This document shows, piece after piece, positions 29,286 to 39,214 of a stretch of 64,000 nt of DNA. This DNA is from Bryobacterales bacterium (GTDB lineage: Bacteria; Acidobacteriota; Terriglobia; Bryobacterales; Bryobacteraceae): assembly GCA_009697505.1 (NCBI GenBank), contig SHUD01000001.1:104598-168597 (forward strand), given 5' to 3'. Made by a program: the position numbers and the translations under genes. The notes under the pieces were generated by a model. The model was not told the origin of the DNA and did not search any database. It saw only the letters and a program-made list of their open reading frames with translations. Numbering within the stretch: the first letter of the stretch is position 1; each line of letters begins with the position of its first letter.

Positions 29286-30008
29286 CTACTTTTTACCCGG
29301 ATAGCCCGCGCGATCGGCGGGCTCCTCGCCGTATTCGTGACCGTACTTGTTGGTGTGCGGAATCGACAGGTATCCCGCTTCTGAAATGCTCATGGCGGGC
29401 AAGCTGGCGCCATCCGGTCCGACGACGACTTTGCGGCTCAAGGCCCGCAGCGCGGGTTCCGCGGCGCGCTCATGAAATACACTGAGGCCGTAATCTCCGG
29501 GAGGCACGCCCGAAATTTCATAAGAGCCATCGCGCTTGGTGGTGGCGAAATAAGGCGAGCCCACGACAACAATCACGGCGCTCATCTCGGAATGGATATT
29601 ACAGAACACGCGCACGACGCCCTCGCGGGCAAAGCGCACCGAGCGGGTGGAGCCGGGCGGATATAAACCGATGTCGAAGATTTGTCCGCTGTAGCTGGAA
29701 AACGCGTTGTGAAAAATCGGATCGGAGTTGGGAAAATCCACCATCGCTCCCATGGGTATGGCCATTACATGCGGGGTAAAGGTTTTGTCCTTTTGCAGCA
29801 TGACGGCGCGCTTACCCGCGACGGTCGCGGGACCGCTCCGCGCGGGCTTTAAGGAAACGACCACGCCGGAATAGCCGGCGCGATTACGCACGGCGGGATC
29901 GCGCGAATCGCGCAGCTCCACCCGTCCCGTGACGGTGGCGGCGGCGAGCGGCAGCACGCCCGCAGTTAACAAGGCTGCGCTAAAACAGGTAAGCCAGCGC
30001 AAGATCAT
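29286..30008 (-). CDS. Cupredoxin-like (plastocyanin/methylamine-utilisation type) protein with carboxypeptidase-regulatory-like repeat
   Basis: Signal peptide; NSDPIFHNAFS ... VRVFCNIHSEMSA gives His-Cys-His-Met type 1 Cu ligand pattern; DGSYEISGVPPGDYGLSVFHE. Confidence 0.8.
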   Translation of the reverse strand: MILRWLTCFSAALLTAGVLPLAAATVTGRVELRDSRDPAVRNRAGYSGVVVSLKPARSGPATVAGKRAVMLQKDKTFTPHVMAIPMGAMVDFPNSDPIFHNAFSSYSGQIFDIGLYPPGSTRSVRFAREGVVRVFCNIHSEMSAVIVVVGSPYFATTKRDGSYEISGVPPGDYGLSVFHERAAEPALRALSRKVVVGPDGASLPAMSISEAGYLSIPHTNKYGHEYGEEPADRAGYPGKK

Positions 30009-31374
30009 AATGGTTCACCAGGCGGAGCGGGCCGCCGAAGTAGTTCGTACGCACTTGGTTCGCCTCCGCGCCAATCAATACGTTCGAACCAATGCGGTAA
30101 CGCACATTGGCGGCGTATGCGAAGTTCCGCGCAATCTGGCCGCGCAACAGATCCGCCGTCCGGTTGCTTTCCTGTCCGCCATAGACATTAAAGGTGAGCC
30201 GGTTGGTGGCCAGATAGGTGAGTTGAGCCCATCCTCCTTTGGCCCGGATCGCCCTGAACCGGTCGTCGGCGAGGATGACAAATCCCTGGCGCAGCCCGCC
30301 CACGCCAGCGGCGTTTCTGCCGTTGAAGAATGTGCCGGTGAATTGGACTTTGGCAATGGGCTGGATCAGCCAATCGATGGTAAACAGCCGCGACGGAATG
30401 GATACTCTAGCCACGTGCGTCTGGCTCACATGGAAACCCGGCGCAATTTCGATGCGTGCTCCCGAACCGAGTTTGCGCTAGACCTCGAAGCGGCCTTGTA
30501 GAGCCGGCCGGGACGTGGCCAGGGTGGCCTGATATTCGGGGCCCGCGCTGGCCAGCGGTTCACTGGTCTGGTACACACCGGCCTGTGCCCGGATACCCGT
30601 GTTCTCACCCAGGGCAAAGCGCTGCTCGAAACGGGCCTGCGGCTGCCAGAGCCACAGATTTCCGGCCGCGGTCAGGGGCGAGAACGCCACTTGCGACAAC
30701 GAATCCGGGTCCCGCGGAGCGATGATGGGCTTGTCCTGCCCGACAATAATGCTGCTGTTGTTCCAGTCCACCCGCACGGTGGCGACCCGCAGTAGGACCA
30801 GGTGATTCAGAGAGCTCGCCGTGCCTCCCCACAGGTCCATGTCGAACGTTCCTTTCACCTGGCCTCCTCCCAACACCCGCGGGCCTTGAAAACGGAAACC
30901 GATAATGCTCTGGCTCAGACTTGCCGCTCCCCGGGAAACATTGTCGGAGAGGGCCGCTACCAGAGGAGCCTGCAACCCGCCGCTAGCGCTACCGTTCAGA
31001 TAGGAGTTAAACAAGACCATTCCGGTGAGAGTGATGGGCAGGCGCTGGCCGGCCTCGACCTTGCTTTGTGAGAGGTCTTGCGTGCGCTGCTCGGCGACCG
31101 CCACTCTTTCTTCAAGCGGGGCTTCAATCGGGGCGGTGACCGGGCCCGGTTCCACAGCCGCGCTGACCGCACCAGTTGGCGCCGCGCCGCGCGAAGTAGC
31201 CAGCTCGGTTCTTAATGCCCTCACTTCGTCCGCTAGATTGCGGTTTTCCCGCTCCAGCCGGTCCAGGCGGTCCATGACTTGTTGGAGATCGCCGCGCTCC
31301 TGGGCGGCCAGGATCAGCGGTGTCAACAACAGGGGAATACAGCGGAGAATACGAGGCACGAGGTTAAGAAGCAT
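29980..31374 (-). pseudogene. Porin-like outer-membrane protein with N-terminal coiled coil, interrupted by in-frame TAG
   Basis: ORFs 30478..31374 and 29980..30429 share frame; read-through is ALQGRFEV*RKLGSGARIEIAPGFHVSQTHVARVSIPSRL. C-terminus ends ALAYLF. Confidence 0.7.
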
Positions 31375-31735
31375 GAATCAATTGCTCCAATCTGCTGCGC
31401 ACTTCAGCCGGAGAAAACGGTTTGGGAAAATATGCGTTGGCGCCCAGCGCCACTAATCGCGAGGGCGTATCCGGATCGCTGTTCCCGCTGATAACCATAA
31501 TCGGAAGCCACTGGCGGCCCGGATCGGAACGAACCGCCTCGATCAACTCAAAGCCATCCATTCGCGGGAGGTTCAAGTCCGTGACCAATGCGCAGGTGTT
31601 CTCGCCGAGAAGGGCGAGCGCCTCCTCCGCTGTGCTTACAATCTGTAGCACGATGTTTGGGACCCGCGCCAGCGCGAGTTCCAGGGCATCCTGGCCAATG
31701 TCGGTATCTTCCACAACTAATACGTTGCGTGCCAT
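31364..31735 (-). CDS. CheY-like response regulator
   Basis: VLVVEDTDIGQ, LVTDLNLPRMDGFELI, VISGNSDPD, PKPFSPAEV. Confidence 0.88.
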   Translation of the reverse strand: MARNVLVVEDTDIGQDALELALARVPNIVLQIVSTAEEALALLGENTCALVTDLNLPRMDGFELIEAVRSDPGRQWLPIMVISGNSDPDTPSRLVALGANAYFPKPFSPAEVRSRLEQLIHAS

Positions 31736-31743
31736 AAATATCT

Positions 31744-32418
31744 CTACGGTAAGAAGCGGTACCCTACGCCGTGGACCGTGAGAAAGTGGTGCGGCGTACC
31801 CTGGTCCGGTTCCAGTTTTTGGCGTAGGCGGACCACATGCGCATCCACGGTACGCGTGTTGGGAAACGACTCGTAACCCCACACCGAATTCAAGATCATG
31901 TCGCGGGTGAGCGCGCGATCCGGGTTTTGCAGAAAATACGTCAGCAGGTTATATTCGGCGCGCGTGAGCTTCAGCTCCTCGCCTTTTTTGCGGACGACGC
32001 GCCGGGTGAGGTCCACTTCGACGTCGCTGAAACTGACTGATTTTGTTTCTTCGGGCGACGACCGCCGCAACAATGCGCGGATGCGGGCCAGCAACTCCCG
32101 GGTGCCAAACGGCTTGACCACATAATCGTCGGCGCCGATTTCCAGCAACAGAACCTTGTCCATTTCGTCGCCCACGGCGCTCAATACGATCAACGGGGTC
32201 TTCATGCCCGCCGCGCGAATCTGCTTACAGACTTCGATGCCGCTCAAGCCAGGCATCCGCAGATCCACCAGCACCAGATCGGGCCGTAACGACAGCGCCT
32301 GTTGCAGGCCCGACTTGCCGTTATCCGCGAGAACGGGCCGGAAACCTTCGGTTTCGAGCATAAGCCCGATGGTGTCGCGCAAGCCGTCGTCGTCATCAAT
32401 AACCAATACGGTCAGCAT
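31744..32418 (-). CDS. OmpR-family response regulator
   Basis: MLTVLVIDDDDGLRDTIGLMLE, LVDLRMPGLSGIEV, winged-helix region LTRAEYNLLTYFLQNPDRALTRDMILNSVWGYE. Confidence 0.93.
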   Translation of the reverse strand: MLTVLVIDDDDGLRDTIGLMLETEGFRPVLADNGKSGLQQALSLRPDLVLVDLRMPGLSGIEVCKQIRAAGMKTPLIVLSAVGDEMDKVLLLEIGADDYVVKPFGTRELLARIRALLRRSSPEETKSVSFSDVEVDLTRRVVRKKGEELKLTRAEYNLLTYFLQNPDRALTRDMILNSVWGYESFPNTRTVDAHVVRLRQKLEPDQGTPHHFLTVHGVGYRFLP

Positions 32419-32594
32419 ATCTTCTACTGTAACGGCGGATTGTGGCGGCGTATGCAATGAGGCGATTCTAACCAAGCCCCTGAAATATAGCGACTTACTT
32501 TAGTACTGCGGCGCGCGAGTTTACAAGATTTTTACAATTTCGCAACGATTCCGGCGCAACCTGACTCTAGACTGATGCCAACGGGGATAATTTT

Positions 32595-32624
32595 GGGCAA
32601 GCGGCGCTAGGGGCGCCCTTGCCC
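32595..32624. other. Inverted repeat / possible leader hairpin upstream of truA
   Basis: GGGCAAG-c-GGCGC-taggg-GCGCC-CTTGCCC; 12 bp stem with one bulged base. Confidence 0.7.
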
Positions 32625-32677
32625 ATCCTGTCTCCGGCTCCCACGCGCCATTTCCCGTACCGCATAATAGCGATTGC

Positions 32678-33433
32678 ATGCGGACGTTCAAGCTTACTCT
32701 CGAATATGACGGGTCCCGTTATTCCGGCTGGCAGGCGCAAATCAACGCCCCGCGCACAGTGCAGGGGGAATTGCAGCAAGTGGCGGACGAGATCTTCGGC
32801 GTCGCGGTGGATGTGCAAGGTGCCGGGCGCACGGATGCCGGCGTGCATGCCTTGGGGCAGGTAGCCCACCTGAAAGCCCGCACCGTGCGCGGTGAATTGG
32901 CTCCCGCCCGGATTCTGCGCGAATTGAATGATCGGCTGCCTTCTTCCATCGCGGTGCTGGAGTGCGTGGAAGCGCCCGCGAAATTTCACGCGCGGCATGA
33001 CGCGGTCTCCCGCGCGTATTTCTACCAGATCTCCACGCGCAAAGCGGCGCTTTCCAAGCGTTTCGTCTGGTGGATCAAAGAACCGCTGGATGTTGAAAGC
33101 ATGCAGAAGGCGGCGGCGCTGATTGGGGGGCGCCATAACTTCGTGTGCTTCCGCGCCGCGGACCCTTCGCGTTCCGGTGAATCCACCACGGTCGAAGTGG
33201 CATCCGCCGAAGTCGGGCGCGACGAGGACATGGTTGTGTTCCGCATCGAGGCGTCCCATTTTGTGTGGAAGATGGTCCGCCGGTTGACCGGCACGCTGGT
33301 CAAAGTCGGTCTGGGCGAAGTGAGTGTGGAGCAATTTGGCGGCTTGCTCAGCGGGCGAAAGAACCCAAATTTGGACGTGGCGGCGTGGACCGCTCCGGCC
33401 GCGGGTCTATTCCTGGAGACCGTGCGCTATTGA
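32678..33433 (+). CDS. truA: tRNA pseudouridine(38-40) synthase TruA
   Basis: LTLEYDGSRYSGWQ, GAGRTDAGVHALGQVAH. Confidence 0.95.
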   Translation: MRTFKLTLEYDGSRYSGWQAQINAPRTVQGELQQVADEIFGVAVDVQGAGRTDAGVHALGQVAHLKARTVRGELAPARILRELNDRLPSSIAVLECVEAPAKFHARHDAVSRAYFYQISTRKAALSKRFVWWIKEPLDVESMQKAAALIGGRHNFVCFRAADPSRSGESTTVEVASAEVGRDEDMVVFRIEASHFVWKMVRRLTGTLVKVGLGEVSVEQFGGLLSGRKNPNLDVAAWTAPAAGLFLETVRY

Positions 33434-34599
33434 GCGCGCAGCTCCTTGTGGAATACGTAGGTGATGTCAATCGGCATCTGGTCCACCGCTTTCACCTTGA
33501 GCAGCACCTGATAGTAGCGTGGAAGCTTTCCATCCCGCCGGCGGATCTTTTCCACAACAGCGCGGGCCGGACCGGACTCGGTGAAGACTTCCACGCCAGC
33601 GGCCGGACCCGAAGTATTCGTGCCGGAAAGATAGAGCGCCGCGCCTTTGCCTTTCACTCCCGGCGCATTCGTGATCAGGGCGTAGCTCTCATCCACAGTG
33701 CTATGTGCCGGCCGCGGCGGCAGGTTGGGAAAGTACTCCGGCTCGCCAGTTGTGGGATGCAGGTTCCGAACGCCTCCGGATTCCAGGACCAGCTCATCGC
33801 GCGCCGGCAACGCCTGAATCTGCGGATTGGACGACGGAGCACCCAGAAAAACCAGATTGCCCATCACGATATCCGGCATGGAGAGATCCCCGCTTCCCGT
33901 CACGTAAACACTCTGCTTGCGGTCCGCCAAAAACTGGCCCAGCAAGAAGGCTCCGTTCGCGGTGGAGACCCCCGTCAGATTTCCCGCTGGTTGCGTGGCC
34001 AGCACCACCACGAGGGGCCGGTCCGCCGACAGCAGCGGAGCCCACAGTTCGCGCAATTCCGGAGTCCAGGCTGCCGGTGCGGGCAACGCAGCGCTGGTCC
34101 GCTCGACCTGAATCAGGCGGATTCCAAAATAGGCTGCGCAGGCGACGGCCACCGCGAGCAGTCCGGCCAGAATCAGCGTCGCGCGGGACGAATTCGGCGC
34201 CGCGGCGTTGCGGCCGTGGACGGATTCCGGATCGCTTTCGGCCACGGCCGGACGTAGCTCGAAGGTGACTTTGAACGCGCCCTTGGGCAGGTCAACTACG
34301 ATGGAATCATCGGCGCCCTCTGTCCGGTAATACTCAGCCAGCTTCTGGCGCAGGCGGGCCATGTGCATGCGAACGACGGATTCCTGGCGTGGGTCGTAGC
34401 TTTCCGGCTTTGCGAACACGTCGAGACCAACCGTGTACTCTTTTAAACTCTCGGCTTCTCCTGACAGCGATTTTTCCGACAGGTAATGGAACAGATTGCG
34501 ATGAACTTCGGAGGTCCGAAAGGCCTTGCTCTGCAAAATGCGGCGGACTTGTTCCTGATTCAGGACGATGCGGTCCGCTTCTGTAGGGGCAACCATCAC
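33427..34599 (-). CDS. Winged-helix domain transcriptional regulator-like membrane protein
   Basis: N-terminal DNA-binding-like region (LKEYTVGLDVFAKPESYDPRQESVVRMHMARLRQKL) followed by TM (LILAGLLAVAVACAAYFGI). Confidence 0.7.
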   Translation of the reverse strand: MMVAPTEADRIVLNQEQVRRILQSKAFRTSEVHRNLFHYLSEKSLSGEAESLKEYTVGLDVFAKPESYDPRQESVVRMHMARLRQKLAEYYRTEGADDSIVVDLPKGAFKVTFELRPAVAESDPESVHGRNAAAPNSSRATLILAGLLAVAVACAAYFGIRLIQVERTSAALPAPAAWTPELRELWAPLLSADRPLVVVLATQPAGNLTGVSTANGAFLLGQFLADRKQSVYVTGSGDLSMPDIVMGNLVFLGAPSSNPQIQALPARDELVLESGGVRNLHPTTGEPEYFPNLPPRPAHSTVDESYALITNAPGVKGKGAALYLSGTNTSGPAAGVEVFTESGPARAVVEKIRRRDGKLPRYYQVLLKVKAVDQMPIDITYVFHKELRAQ

Positions 34600-34700
34600 G
34601 GGCTATGGCGAGGCACCTTTCGCCCCCACTCATTATAGAGCCGAAAGCCGCGGCATGGCTGGCCTGGGACTGTTGAGCGTTTATACTATCCTGACTCTTT

Positions 34701-35882
34701 ATGCCTAACGTTACGCATTTGGAATGCAGTCTGTGCTCTCAGCGATTCCCCGCCAATCAGATTCACAATCTTTGCTCGTGCGGCGGAGCATTGTTGGTCC
34801 GCTATGACTGGGATGGAATCCGCAAGTCCTGGCCGCGGGAGTCTTTGGCCCAGGCGGAATCGAATTTGTGGCGTTACTGGCCGGCGCTGCCAGTGACCCG
34901 GCGGGAATCTATCGTTTCCTTGGGTGAAGGCATGACGCCGCTGGTCAGGACTCCGCGCCTGGGCGCGGCGGCCGGCGCGCGGGATCTCTGGGTCAAGGAC
35001 GAAGGCCTCAATCCCACGGGTTCCTTCAAGGCTCGCGGCATGACGGCCGCAATTTCGATGGCCCGTGAGTTGGGCATCCAGAAGATCGCCGTGCCGTCGG
35101 CTGGAAATGCAGCGAGTGCCGCGGCGGCTTATGCGGCGGCGGCCGGCATGGAAGCGCATATCTTCATGCCGAAGGACGTTCCGCAGGCGAATTTCATCGA
35201 GTGCAAAGCGCTGGGCGCGCATGTGACGCTGGTCGACGGTCTGATCAGTGATTGCGCCAAGATCGTGATGGAGCGCAAGGACCAAGAAGGCTGGTTCGAC
35301 GTCAGCACGCTCAAAGAACCGTACCGGATCGAAGGCAAGAAAACCATGGGGTACGAGTTGGCCGAGCAAATGGGTTGGGAACTGCCCGACGCGATCTTCT
35401 ATCCCACCGGCGGCGGCGTGGGTCTCATCGGCATGTGGAAAGCCTTCGCTGAACTGGAGAAGCTCGGCTGGGCCGGGAGCAAGCGCCCGAAGATGATCGC
35501 CGTGCAGGCTGCCGGATGCCAACCCATCGTGCGCGCTTTCGAGCGCGGCGAGCAGCGCTCTGAATTCTGGCAGGGCGCCTCTACCGTGGCCGCCGGTCTG
35601 CGCGTTCCCAAGCCGCTGGGCGACGTGCTGATCCTCAATGCTCTGCGTGAAAGCCAGGGCACGGCGATCGCGATTGACGACCACGAAATCATCGACGCAG
35701 GCATCGAGATCGCTGCGCTCGAAGGGATGTTCATTGCTCCCGAAGGAGCGGCATGTATTCCGGCTCTGCGCAAGCTGCTGGCGAGCGGCTTCCTGAAACC
35801 GTGGGAGCGGATCGTGATTTACAACACCGGCTCCGGATTGAAATACCTGGAAGCGTACGCGGAGCGTTATCCGCGGGCGTAA
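34701..35882 (+). CDS. thrC: Threonine synthase
   Basis: LGEGMTPLV, LWVKDEGLNPTGSFKARGM PLP motif, N-terminal CxxC..CxC region. Confidence 0.9.
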   Translation: MPNVTHLECSLCSQRFPANQIHNLCSCGGALLVRYDWDGIRKSWPRESLAQAESNLWRYWPALPVTRRESIVSLGEGMTPLVRTPRLGAAAGARDLWVKDEGLNPTGSFKARGMTAAISMARELGIQKIAVPSAGNAASAAAAYAAAAGMEAHIFMPKDVPQANFIECKALGAHVTLVDGLISDCAKIVMERKDQEGWFDVSTLKEPYRIEGKKTMGYELAEQMGWELPDAIFYPTGGGVGLIGMWKAFAELEKLGWAGSKRPKMIAVQAAGCQPIVRAFERGEQRSEFWQGASTVAAGLRVPKPLGDVLILNALRESQGTAIAIDDHEIIDAGIEIAALEGMFIAPEGAACIPALRKLLASGFLKPWERIVIYNTGSGLKYLEAYAERYPRA

Positions 35883-35900
35883 GCCGTTATTTAACTGGCG

Positions 35901-36581
35901 TCACTTACCTGCGACCACGCGCAGCGGCTTCTCCAGTTTGAAGGTCAGGACGCTTTCGGCGGGCACCTTGATGGAGCCGCCTTTGGTCAGGATCTCCGCC
36001 CCGATGCCCGCGCCCGCGCCCGATGCCGCGCCGATGGCAGCGCCTCTGCCGCCTCCCGCGATGGCTCCGATGATGGCGCCCGCCGCGGCGCCGGTGCCGC
36101 CGAAGAGTGCCGTGCGCTTGTCTTTGCCCACGCCGTCGCGGCCTTTCTCGACGTAATCTTCCGGGTCGAGCCGGTAGCGCTTACCGCCAATGGAGACGGA
36201 ATCGAGATCCAGCGCCAGATCCGACGCACCCTTGATGCGGCCCCCCTTGGAAGCGGAGCGGATAATGATGCGGGCGTTGGAGCCGCGTGGAATCACCACG
36301 TCCCCTGCCGCATCCAGCACGTCTTGTGTTACCGCCGCGCCGTAGGTCTGACCCTCCGTGGCGACGGCCGAGTCGATCATCTCGTCTACGCGTACGGGGA
36401 TCTGCGCTCCCGTACTCACGACGTAGGTTTTCGCCGGCGCGGGAGCTTTGACCGGCGGTGGCGCTTCTGGGGCCGGGGCGGCCTTCGTTGTTTCCTCAGT
36501 CTTGCTCTCCGTGCCCGGGATTCCGCTATTGCCGCACGATGAAAGTATCGCCGCGGACAGAATCAAAATCAGACGGAACAT
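35901..36581 (-). CDS. Lipoprotein-like hypothetical with glycine-zipper segment
   Basis: MFRLILILSAAILSSCGNS lipobox; GAAAGAIIGAIAGGGRGAAIGAASGAGAGIGAE. Confidence 0.7.
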   Translation of the reverse strand: MFRLILILSAAILSSCGNSGIPGTESKTEETTKAAPAPEAPPPVKAPAPAKTYVVSTGAQIPVRVDEMIDSAVATEGQTYGAAVTQDVLDAAGDVVIPRGSNARIIIRSASKGGRIKGASDLALDLDSVSIGGKRYRLDPEDYVEKGRDGVGKDKRTALFGGTGAAAGAIIGAIAGGGRGAAIGAASGAGAGIGAEILTKGGSIKVPAESVLTFKLEKPLRVVAGK

Positions 36582-36692
36582 GCGTGGGTCCTCCGTTACT
36601 AATTGTAAAGATACAGCGGAACCGGAAAGTGTTACATCCAAGAAACCTTACGCAAGGCCGCGTCTAAAAATAAATTGCGACTACAATCAGGC

Positions 36693-36935
36693 ATGGCGCG
36701 CGGTTGGGAAAGCAAGTCGGTTCAGGATCAAATTGACTCGGCCGCCTCGCGCCAAGCCAGCCGCGGGCCGCAGCCTGGCCCTGACGAAATCGCGCGCCAG
36801 CGGAAGCGCGAGAGCCTGCTGCTGCATCGCACGCGGGTGCTGCGCGATCTGGAAAGCTGCACGGAGCCGCGGTATCGCAAGACCCTCTCAGAGGGGTTAT
36901 CCTACCTGGAAGCTCAGCTCGCTGCGTTGGGCTAG
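36693..36935 (+). CDS. Small hypothetical protein
   Basis: MARGWESKSVQDQIDSAASRQ...; charged helical composition. Confidence 0.5.
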   Translation: MARGWESKSVQDQIDSAASRQASRGPQPGPDEIARQRKRESLLLHRTRVLRDLESCTEPRYRKTLSEGLSYLEAQLAALG

Positions 36936-37038
36936 CCGGACTATTGTAAGATGTGAGAACGCCTAAGGGGCCCTCGAAGTTGCCCTGGGAACGAGATATG
37001 CTCGTAAAGATTAGATTTTTCCCGGTAGGAGGTATGCA

Positions 37039-38310
37039 GTGAATCGCTGGTTTCGATTAGCTTCCGCGGCGGTGGCGATGATCATGATCGCCAACTTTCA
37101 GTACGCCTGGTCTTTGTTTGTGAAGCCCCTGATGGGCGCGCACGCCGACTTACACTGGAAACTCTCCGACATTCAATGGGCTTTCTCCATTTTTATTGCC
37201 TGCCAGACCTGGTTCCTGGCGCCGTCGGGCTGGTTCATCGACAAGGTTGGACCGCGGCAATTCGTGACCCTGGGCGGAATCCTGTGCGGAGCCGGCTGGG
37301 CGATGTTGAGTCAGGCCAACAGCCTGAGTGTGCTGTACCTGTACTATGCGGCAACGGGCGTGGGCGCCGCGCTGGTCTATTGCGGCTCGATGAGTGTCGC
37401 GCTCAAGTGGTTCCCCGACCGGCGCGGCCTCGCCGCGGGGCTGACCGCTGCGGCGTACGGTGCGGGAGCCGCGCTGTTCATTCCGATGATCGCGAAGATG
37501 CTGGTGTCCACCGGCTATCGGAACACTCTCGTCTATACGGGCGCCTTCCAGGGTGTGCTGATTGTGGTTGCGGCGCAGTTCCTGCGTAGTCCGCTGGCCG
37601 GCGAAGTCGCGGCCGCGCCCGCGCCTGCCAATAAGGTGGTCCGCAGCCGCGGCGACGATTTTACGCCCGCGCAAATGATGCGCACTTCGCACTTCTATCT
37701 GATGTATACCGCCATGTTCATCATGGGCGTGGGCGGCCTGATGGTGACCGCGCAACTGACGAAATTGGCCGATACCTTTAAGATCACCGCCGCCGCGGTC
37801 ACTTTGGCGGCCACGCTGAATCCCATTGCCAACGGAGTATCGCGTCTTTCCTGGGGTTGGGTTTCCGACCACCTGGGCCGCGAGCGCACCATGGTAATTG
37901 CGTTCATCATTCAGGCCATCGCGCTGGTCAGCGTGCCGCTGCTGGCGCCCGGCTCGGACACGATGTTCATCTTGAGCCTGATGCTGGTGTATTACAGCTG
38001 GGGTGAAATTTACTCCCTGTTCCCGTCGATGACCACGGACTTGTTCGGAATGCACAACGCCAGCGCCAACTATGGATTCATGTACAGCACCAAAGGCGTG
38101 GCGGCGATTGTGGGCGGCGGAGTGGCCGCTCTGTTGTTCGAAAAACTGGGCAGTTGGGACGTAGTCTTCTATGGCGGCGCTGTGTTGGCGCTGGTTTCCG
38201 CCATGATCGCCTACATGCTGAGCAAGATGCCCGCCCCGCGCATCCCCGGCCGGGTTGAGTTTGCGCCGGCGGCAGTTCCGGCCGCTCAGGAAGACGCGGC
38301 GAGAGGGTAA
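37039..38310 (+). CDS. MFS transporter, OFA (oxalate/formate antiporter)-like
   Basis: ANFQYAWSLFVKPL, GWFIDKVGPRQFVTLGGI, GWVSDHLGRERTM. Confidence 0.85.
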   Translation: MNRWFRLASAAVAMIMIANFQYAWSLFVKPLMGAHADLHWKLSDIQWAFSIFIACQTWFLAPSGWFIDKVGPRQFVTLGGILCGAGWAMLSQANSLSVLYLYYAATGVGAALVYCGSMSVALKWFPDRRGLAAGLTAAAYGAGAALFIPMIAKMLVSTGYRNTLVYTGAFQGVLIVVAAQFLRSPLAGEVAAAPAPANKVVRSRGDDFTPAQMMRTSHFYLMYTAMFIMGVGGLMVTAQLTKLADTFKITAAAVTLAATLNPIANGVSRLSWGWVSDHLGRERTMVIAFIIQAIALVSVPLLAPGSDTMFILSLMLVYYSWGEIYSLFPSMTTDLFGMHNASANYGFMYSTKGVAAIVGGGVAALLFEKLGSWDVVFYGGAVLALVSAMIAYMLSKMPAPRIPGRVEFAPAAVPAAQEDAARG

Positions 38311-38313
38311 CGC

Positions 38314-38850
38314 CTACTTACACCGGTCGGCGAGATTGGGCTTCTCGCGCCACTTGTCGTGGCAGCTCGCGCAGGCTTCCGTCATGGTTTCGGCGGCATC
38401 CACGATGTTGTCCTGATTTTTGGCCTGCGCGGCTTTGTACGTTTTCATCCCCGCGTCGCGAAGCCCCTGCACGAATTTCGCCCAATCCGGGCTGCGCAGC
38501 GGCGCATCCACGCCGTTGGCGCACTTGCGGCCGGGGAGCGTGAGCAGGTTCGCGCTTTCCACCAGCGCGAGCGCGGCGTTCTCCACGGCCTGCCATCCGC
38601 CGTAGGTGCTCATCAGCGGATCGGTGGCCGTCGAAGGATTCCCGGCGGGCTTGACTTCTGCGGGGTCCGTACTCTGCGCGGCGAAGATCACGTTGGAGGC
38701 CGGGTACAAAATGCCGCGCATCAACTGAGCCAGGTTAGCCGGCGTCTGCGCCGCCGCTGCCGGAGCGGGCGCTTTCTTGGAGGCCGTTTGCCCCGCCAAC
38801 GAGGTCGCGGCTGCCAGGAATAACAACTGAATGAAAACGATTCTGCGCAT
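38314..38850 (-). CDS. Cytochrome c-like protein (C-terminal CxxCH)
   Basis: Signal peptide; C-terminal ETMTEACASCHDKWRE. Confidence 0.75.
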   Translation of the reverse strand: MRRIVFIQLLFLAAATSLAGQTASKKAPAPAAAAQTPANLAQLMRGILYPASNVIFAAQSTDPAEVKPAGNPSTATDPLMSTYGGWQAVENAALALVESANLLTLPGRKCANGVDAPLRSPDWAKFVQGLRDAGMKTYKAAQAKNQDNIVDAAETMTEACASCHDKWREKPNLADRCK

Positions 38851-38986
38851 GTGCAGATCCTTCCCGACTTGTCCTTGTCTGACCTATCTTTGCGTAGTGT
38901 ACACCCCCAATCGCCGCGCCGTCGGTGTGACGCCTCTCTCATCGCGCCGGACCCAATAGTGCGAAGATAATCACAGAGGTCCCAGG

Positions 38987-39214
38987 ATGAAGGCAATCGA
39001 GTTCGAAGGCACGGTTACTCCGAACGGACAAATCGCTATCCCCGCGGAAATCGCCGGGCAGATCCCTCCGGGCGAGCCGCTCCATGTCGTACTCCAGTGG
39101 GATGGCGCGACCGAGGAAGACGGGTCTTGGCGAGCCCAGGGCCGCCAGCGTTTTGAAGCTGCTTACGCGCCTGAGGATGAGATCTACGATCAATTGATGA
39201 ATGAAACTCGGTGA
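38987..39214 (+). CDS. Putative antitoxin of a MazF/PemK-type TA pair
   Basis: 75 aa, AbrB-like start EFEGTVTPNGQIAIPAEIAGQIPPGEPLHVVLQW; 14-nt overlap with the downstream toxin-like gene. Confidence 0.65.
   Translation: MKAIEFEGTVTPNGQIAIPAEIAGQIPPGEPLHVVLQWDGATEEDGSWRAQGRQRFEAAYAPEDEIYDQLMNETR

Noticed and set aside
30478-30480. Pyrrolysine at the porin TAG codon
   Set aside because: Pyl is essentially limited to methylamine methyltransferases and a few others; no pylTSBCD genes are visible here.
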